Positions 59,371-64,000 of a stretch of 64,000 nucleotides of DNA are shown piece by piece (the first letter of the stretch is position 1; every line of letters starts with the position of its first letter). A program made the position numbers and the translations under genes. The notes below the pieces were generated by a model. That model was not told the DNA's origin. It searched no databases and saw only the letters and a program-made list of their open reading frames with translations. Source of the stretch: Clostridia bacterium (GTDB taxonomy: Bacteria; Bacillota; Clostridia; UBA1381); assembly GCA_017935675.1 (NCBI GenBank), contig JAGBHE010000076.1, forward strand, positions 49,947-113,946, read 5' to 3'.

Positions 59371-61788
59371 TTAATGTATATGTACCGGATTTTTATCAAT
59401 AATAATCGTTACATCTTCAAAATTCAGGTTTGCCCTGCATTTTTCCCTTGCAGCAACAAGCCTGTCAGTAATATCTTTATCCGGACTGCATTTTATAAGT
59501 ATCTGAAATCTGTACTTATTTTTTATTTTTGAAACAGCGCACGGAAGCGGGCCGAGAACCGTAAAGTCTCCCTTGCCTACATACGCCCTGAACGCTTTTG
59601 AGCAATCGTCCGTATCCTGTCTTACTCCTCCCGAAAAACCGATAAGAATTATATCGCAAAACGGCGGATACCACAGTATTTTTCTCATTCTTATTTCGTC
59701 CTGATAGTACTTGAGATAATTGTGCTGTGCCGCCATGATAATTGCCTCATGGTCGGGGGAATAAGTCTGGATTACCGCTCTGCCCCGTTTCTCACCGCGC
59801 CCTGCGCGCCCTGTAACCTGCTCCAGTATATCAAAGGTGCGCTCTCCGCTGCGGAAATCATCAACATGCAGCATGGTATCGGCGGAAATAACTCCGACAA
59901 GAGTAACATTTTCAAAGTCAAGACCTTTTGTAACCATCTGAGTGCCTATCAATATATCTGTTTTTTCCTTTTCAAATCTTTCAAGTATTTTTCTGTGTGA
60001 CTGTTTTTTCCCGGTAGTATCAATATCCATTCTGATGGTCGAAGCATTGGGAAAAAGTCTTTTTACCTCGCTTTCAACCTTTTCCGTACCGCCTCCGAAA
60101 TATCTTATATATTTGCTTCCGCAGGAGGGGCATACGGTATAATTTTTAACGCTGTGTCCGCAGTAATGACACTGCAGTGTGTCGTCATGACGATGATACG
60201 TAAGAGATATGTTGCAATTCGGACAATGAACCACATAGCCGCATTCCCTGCATGACACAAAGGTTGAATATCCGCGCCTGTTCAGGAAAAGAATAGTTTG
60301 CTCGCCCTTTTCGAGATTGAGACTTATTTCTTCATAAAGCCGCCTTGAAAACATTGTCTTGTTTCCTGATGCCAGCTCCTCGCGCATATCCTCAACAAAA
60401 ATATCCGGCATCGAGTTCATGTTGAACCTCTGCTTCAGATTGAGCAGTCTGATTTCACCGCTGCACGCCTTGTAATACGTTTCAAAAGACGGCGTTGCAC
60501 TGCCGAGCAGCAGCAAAGCGCCGTTTTGCTGTGCGCGAAATGCGGCAATCTCGTTTGTGACATATCGCGGAGAGCTTTCTGACTTGTATGTATCACTGTG
60601 CTCCTCGTCAAGCACTATTATCCCAATATCGTCAAAGGGTGCAAAAACAGCGGAGCGGGCGCCGATTACTATATCAGCGCCGCCGTCTCTGATTTTACGC
60701 CATTGGTCATATTTTTCTCCCGGCGACAATGCGCTGTGAAGCACTGCAATCCTGTCTCCGAAGCGCGCCCTGAAACGGTTTACCGTCTGGGGCGTAAGAG
60801 ATATTTCCGGAACCAAAACAATAGCTTTTCTCCCCATGTCCGTAACGCGCTTTATACAGTGCATGTAAACCTCTGTCTTTCCGCTCCCGGTAACGCCGTG
60901 GAGAAGAAAGGTTTCATATTTTTTTTCATCAATATAAGGACAAAGGGTATCAACCGCTTCGCGCTGCTCAAGGTTCAGAGGGCCTCCCGAATCCGGCTTT
61001 ACATAATTGGTATTCGGATTTCTTTCTATTTCGGCAACAGCCTCCTCACAAAAGCCCTTTTGGCACAAAGCCTTTATAACAGAGGAATCACAATCCGCAA
61101 ATTTTTTCAAGTCCCCGCAGGCTAAAAATCCTGCGTCTGCCATTATTTCAAGAGCTCTTGCACGCTTAGGGGCTTTTTTCCGAAAGTCCTCGGCAGCCTC
61201 AAGGGCTTCATCCCGCGAAACCGCAAGCCTCAGCGCCTTTTCAGTCTTTTTTCTCACCGGCGCCCTTTCGCTGTATTCACGGCAAAGCACGCCCTCCTTC
61301 ACAAGCTCGCGTATAACCTGTGAGCTGTCCCAAGGGAAGAAATTGATAAGCTTCTGATACTCAATTGTACCTCCGGAAGCCAACACCCTTTCAAAAACCT
61401 CTTTTTTTCTGCCCGCCTGCGCAGGCCCTGAGCCTGCTGCCGTAATCCATTCCTTTGATTTTGATGAAATTCCCGCAGGAACAACTGCGGCAACTGCTTC
61501 AGGGTAAGTGCACAGATACCGGCTTCGCATAAATAAAATGACCTTAAGCATTTTTTCATCAAAAACTCTTCCGGCAGGGGACAATGCTTTAATACTTTTA
61601 ATCCGGCGCTCATCAAAATCGGCTGTCTGCGTCACTGCGGTAACATACCCTTGAGTCGGCTTGTTTTTCGCACCGAACGGGACCATAACCGCGTCGCCTA
61701 CATGAACAGTCATACCCTCGGGAATTTTATATTCGAGAATCTTGTCAAGAGCGCGGGAAGTATGGCTTATAACAACCTGTGCATACAT
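59371..61788 (-). CDS. priA: Primosomal replication protein N' (PriA helicase)
   Basis: Restarts collapsed replication forks by loading DnaB. 805 residues: N-terminal 3'-DNA-binding domain (VVISHTSRALDKILEYKIP), Walker A LLHGVTGSGKTEVYM, DEEH box VLDEEHSDTYK, and zinc-binding cysteines in CRECGYVVHCPNCNISL and CHYCG...CPSCG. The ATG at 61788 starts one base after the rpoZ stop, so translation is probably coupled; no clear ribosome binding site is seen. Confidence 0.96.
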   Translation of the reverse strand: MYAQVVISHTSRALDKILEYKIPEGMTVHVGDAVMVPFGAKNKPTQGYVTAVTQTADFDERRIKSIKALSPAGRVFDEKMLKVILFMRSRYLCTYPEAVAAVVPAGISSKSKEWITAAGSGPAQAGRKKEVFERVLASGGTIEYQKLINFFPWDSSQVIRELVKEGVLCREYSERAPVRKKTEKALRLAVSRDEALEAAEDFRKKAPKRARALEIMADAGFLACGDLKKFADCDSSVIKALCQKGFCEEAVAEIERNPNTNYVKPDSGGPLNLEQREAVDTLCPYIDEKKYETFLLHGVTGSGKTEVYMHCIKRVTDMGRKAIVLVPEISLTPQTVNRFRARFGDRIAVLHSALSPGEKYDQWRKIRDGGADIVIGARSAVFAPFDDIGIIVLDEEHSDTYKSESSPRYVTNEIAAFRAQQNGALLLLGSATPSFETYYKACSGEIRLLNLKQRFNMNSMPDIFVEDMREELASGNKTMFSRRLYEEISLNLEKGEQTILFLNRRGYSTFVSCRECGYVVHCPNCNISLTYHRHDDTLQCHYCGHSVKNYTVCPSCGSKYIRYFGGGTEKVESEVKRLFPNASTIRMDIDTTGKKQSHRKILERFEKEKTDILIGTQMVTKGLDFENVTLVGVISADTMLHVDDFRSGERTFDILEQVTGRAGRGEKRGRAVIQTYSPDHEAIIMAAQHNYLKYYQDEIRMRKILWYPPFCDIILIGFSGGVRQDTDDCSKAFRAYVGKGDFTVLGPLPCAVSKIKNKYRFQILIKCSPDKDITDRLVAAREKCRANLNFEDVTIIIDKNPVHIH

Positions 61789-61789
61789 A

Positions 61790-62176
61790 CTATTCAATTG
61801 ATTCGACGTTTCCGCTTTCAGCGGCTTCGCGTTCGAGTCTTTCCTTTTCTATGCGCTCCTCTGCCGCCTTTCTTTCAGCCGCCTCAAGCTCGTATCTGAG
61901 TGCCTCAAGGTCAAGATCTGAGCTCGGCTCTGAGGGAGTGAAAACAGGCTCTGCGCTGTCGCCGATAAGATTGCTTTCAAATGCTTCATCGCCGCGGCAG
62001 TAAAGAACCTTTCCGTCGGCTATCTCCTCAACCGCCCTTGTAATCGGCTTTATTTCCTCAAGTGCCAACTCCTCGTCATGCCCAAGCATACGCACTCTTT
62101 TGGCAGCCATGGTTACAAGAGTATACCTTGAATCCACCTTTTTTGAAAGCTCGCTAATTCCGGGTTTGATCATCAT
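61790..62176 (-). CDS. rpoZ: RNA polymerase omega subunit
   Basis: 128 residues. The first ~65 residues are the omega fold (SRYTLVTMAAKRVRML, then ITRAVEEIADGKV), which chaperones beta'. An extra ~50-residue Glu/Arg-rich helical tail follows, longer than the ~70-residue omega of many Bacillota. Standard gmk-rpoZ-priA context. Confidence 0.92.
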   Translation of the reverse strand: MMIKPGISELSKKVDSRYTLVTMAAKRVRMLGHDEELALEEIKPITRAVEEIADGKVLYCRGDEAFESNLIGDSAEPVFTPSEPSSDLDLEALRYELEAAERKAAEERIEKERLEREAAESGNVESIE

Positions 62177-62202
62177 AATAAATTTACTCCTTTTCGCTTA
62201 TT

Positions 62203-62793
62203 TTATGAATTTAAAAGCTGATATATCTTTTTTCTCTCGGCAGTGCACTGATCCATTATCTGCATCACCCTTGCAACACAAACTCCGAGGTCATCATTTT
62301 CAACAATATAATTATATTTAAAGGCCTGCATAAACTCCCATTTGGCAGAGCTTATTCTGTCGTTTATTTCTTCCTCGTCTTCCCTGCCTCTTGAAACAAG
62401 TCTGTCTCTCAGTATTTTCATAGAAGGCGGTATTACAAAAATCAACACCGTTTCCGGAAGTATTTCTTTAACCTTAAGCGCACCCTGAGGCTCAATCTCA
62501 AGAAGCACATCCTTACCCTCATCAAGCATGTCTTCAATCTGAGCCTTCGGCGTTCCGTAATAATTTCCGTTATAAACGGCCCATTCGAGAAGCTCACCGT
62601 TATCCGCCATGCTTTTAAACCGCTCCGGTGTTGTATAATTGTATGTAACGCCGGCAATTTCACCGACTCTCTTGCTTCGTGAGGTTGTCGAAACACTTAG
62701 GTGAATATCCCTTCGCTCTATTATCTCGGCGCAAATTGTACCCTTTCCGGTACCGCTGGGGCCGGAAATAACATATAAAATTCCTTTATTCAT
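62203..62793 (-). CDS. gmk: Guanylate kinase
   Basis: GMP to GDP. 196 residues with P-loop [30 protein letters not shown] (GMP site) and [13 protein letters not shown] [14 protein letters not shown]. The ATG at 62793 follows GAGGAA and overlaps remA by 8 bases. Confidence 0.96.
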   Translation of the reverse strand: MNKGILYVISGPSGTGKGTICAEIIERRDIHLSVSTTSRSKRVGEIAGVTYNYTTPERFKSMADNGELLEWAVYNGNYYGTPKAQIEDMLDEGKDVLLEIEPQGALKVKEILPETVLIFVIPPSMKILRDRLVSRGREDEEEINDRISSAKWEFMQAFKYNYIVENDDLGVCVARVMQIMDQCTAERKKIYQLLNS

Positions 62794-63040
62794 TGGGTTC
62801 CTCGCTTTCCGTTTCAATCCTGCCCACAATTGTTTCCGGCTGAACGCTTGATAATATTATATGACCGCTTTCAGCTACTATAACCGCTCTTGTTCTGCGG
62901 CCGTAGGTAGCATTTATCAGCATACCCTTGTCCTCACTTTCACGGATAATTCTTTTTATAGGCGCGGACTCCGAGCCGACAATTGCAACAATTTTATCTG
63001 CACAGACCATGTTTCCGAAACCAACATTAATTAATTTCAA
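62786..63040 (-). CDS. remA: RemA-like DUF370 DNA-binding protein
   Basis: 84 residues, beginning [19 protein letters not shown] with the later [19 protein letters not shown] stretch. In Bacillus RemA is a transcription factor for matrix and osmoprotection genes; it sits between yicC and gmk there as here. Its targets in this organism are unknown. Confidence 0.93.
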   Translation of the reverse strand: MKLINVGFGNMVCADKIVAIVGSESAPIKRIIRESEDKGMLINATYGRRTRAVIVAESGHIILSSVQPETIVGRIETESEEPNE

Positions 63041-63051
63041 GGTGCGACCTC

Positions 63052-63930
63052 CTATTCAATATTCTGTATCTGTTCTCTCATTTTTTCGATTTCCGCCTTA
63101 AGCTCAACCACAATTTTTGAAATTTCAATATCATTTGCCTTTGAGCCTATGGTGTTCACCTCACGGTTAATCTCCTGAATAAGAAAATCAAGCCTGCGCC
63201 CTGCGGGCAAATCAGAATCGAGTATTTCATAATACTCCTGAAAATGACTTGCAAGTCTTACAGTTTCCTCATTTACGGCAACCTTATCCGCAAACAGTGC
63301 CACCTCGGTAAGCACACGCGCGTCATCAACCTCGCGGTCACCAAGGACCTCCTTTATTTTTTCATAAAGCCTTGCGCTGTAGCTTTCAACTACACCCGGG
63401 GCGTATTCATCAACCTTTTCAGCCAAAGACCGCATATAATCAACCCTTGCCCTGAGGTCAGCGCAGATTCTTTCTCCCTCACGTATACGCATCTGCAGAA
63501 AATCGTCAAGGGCATGCGTCAGCACAGACTCAACATCAGCCCAGAGCCTGTCCTCATCCTCTTCGGAACGCTCCGTTCTGAAAATATCCGAAAATCTGCA
63601 CACATTCATAGTAGTTATATCATCCTTAAGACCAAAAGTGTCTCTCAGCTTCTCCGCTGCTCTTATATAGCTTTCGGCAAGAGCCTCATTCAAAATAACC
63701 TCACGGTTTTCACAGTCATAGCTTTCCACACTGATAAAAATATCAACCTTTCCGCGGGTTATATAGCCTGCGGCCTTCTTCCGAACCTTGTCCTCAAGAA
63801 AAAGCATATGCCGCGGAACCTTTATACTGTAATCTGAAAATCTGTGATTTACTGATTTGACCTCCGCAGAAATCTTTTTCCCCGAAAGTACCTCCTCATA
63901 CCTGCCGTAGCCGGTCATGCTTTTTATCAT
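63052..63930 (-). CDS. yicC: YicC/YloC family endoribonuclease
   Basis: 292 residues, the family's standard length. N-terminal IKSMTGYGR and [18 protein letters not shown]-terminal [21 protein letters not shown]. YicC-like proteins have been described as RNases acting on small RNAs. The ATG at 63930 follows AAGGAAGGTGG. First gene of the long housekeeping block. Confidence 0.94.
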   Translation of the reverse strand: MIKSMTGYGRYEEVLSGKKISAEVKSVNHRFSDYSIKVPRHMLFLEDKVRKKAAGYITRGKVDIFISVESYDCENREVILNEALAESYIRAAEKLRDTFGLKDDITTMNVCRFSDIFRTERSEEDEDRLWADVESVLTHALDDFLQMRIREGERICADLRARVDYMRSLAEKVDEYAPGVVESYSARLYEKIKEVLGDREVDDARVLTEVALFADKVAVNEETVRLASHFQEYYEILDSDLPAGRRLDFLIQEINREVNTIGSKANDIEISKIVVELKAEIEKMREQIQNIE

Positions 63931-63973
63931 TTGTCCACCTTCCTTTTTATGCTGATACTGCACATAAGTATAC

Positions 63974-63985
63974 ATTATAATTATA
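63974..63985 (-). promoter_or_regulatory. -10 region of the yicC operon promoter
   Basis: Two adjacent TATAAT hexamers on the minus strand (63985-63980 and 63979-63974). The -35 box would lie at or beyond the window end, so it cannot be judged. Confidence 0.4.
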
Positions 63986-64000
63986 TCATATATTTTTAAA

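Overview
This 64 kb window reads as chromosome of an anaerobic, low-to-mid GC member of the Bacillota, class Clostridia, probably gut-associated. The evidence is gene order that matches the Bacillus/Clostridium core (topA-trmFO, rpsB-tsf-pyrH-frr-uppS-cdsA, hprK-murB-rapZ, murA-walJ-rlmH-radA, yicC-remA-gmk-rpoZ-priA-def-fmt-rsmB-rlmN-prpC-prkC-rsgA-rpe-thiN), strong AGGAGG ribosome binding sites with several TTG and GTG starts, consensus sigma-A promoters, a nine-gene V-type ATPase operon instead of an F-type one, and a SipL/DUF3794-LysM spore protein that implies endospore formation. No tRNA, rRNA or CRISPR array was seen.

Layout. 1-5.9 kb: a divergent MarR regulator and cut-off exported protein, then phosphomannose isomerase, a secreted subtilase, an ACT/metallo-beta-lactamase fusion and a Gfo/Idh/MocA oxidoreductase. 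6-15.2 kb: topoisomerase I, tRNA methylation, a membrane-anchored thioredoxin-fold protein without cysteines, then translation, isoprenoid and phospholipid genes. 15.2-18.8 kb: accessory insert with a HigBA-type toxin-antitoxin pair and a divergent AraC/DUF4091 pair. 18.8-23.1 kb: purF-like gene, rapZ, murB and hprK on the minus strand. 23.4-27.8 kb: rpmB, murA, walJ, rlmH, radA. 28-30.8 kb: an LRR surface protein and a crippled REP-associated transposase. 30.9-36.4 kb: SipL homologue, greA, Na+/alanine symporter, DHHW-family exported protein. 36.5-44.8 kb: V-ATPase operon. 44.9-47.5 kb: AbiE toxin-antitoxin and YbaK deacylase. 47.5-64 kb: a long minus-strand housekeeping block with an ECF sigma/anti-sigma pair inserted between rsgA and rpe.

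How the genes work together. Envelope synthesis (uppS, cdsA, murA, murB) sits with its regulators (rapZ, prkC/prpC). The V-ATPase K subunit carries the residues that bind Na+ in Enterococcus NtpK and lies near a Na+/alanine symporter, which suggests sodium-based energetics. The SipL homologue has a good sigma-E-like promoter.

Most unusual content. A 115 bp hairpin-rich element (element B) occurs three times, two copies identical. One copy is inserted inside a different fold-back repeat (element A, with two tandem empty copies elsewhere in the window), which gives a filled/empty-site comparison. Another copy lies directly downstream of the -10 box of the toxin-antitoxin operon. Other points: a purF-like protein without its nucleophilic cysteine, an AbiEii toxin without a canonical start codon, and a RAYT-like gene whose HUH region is missing and which contains a perfect REP-like palindrome.
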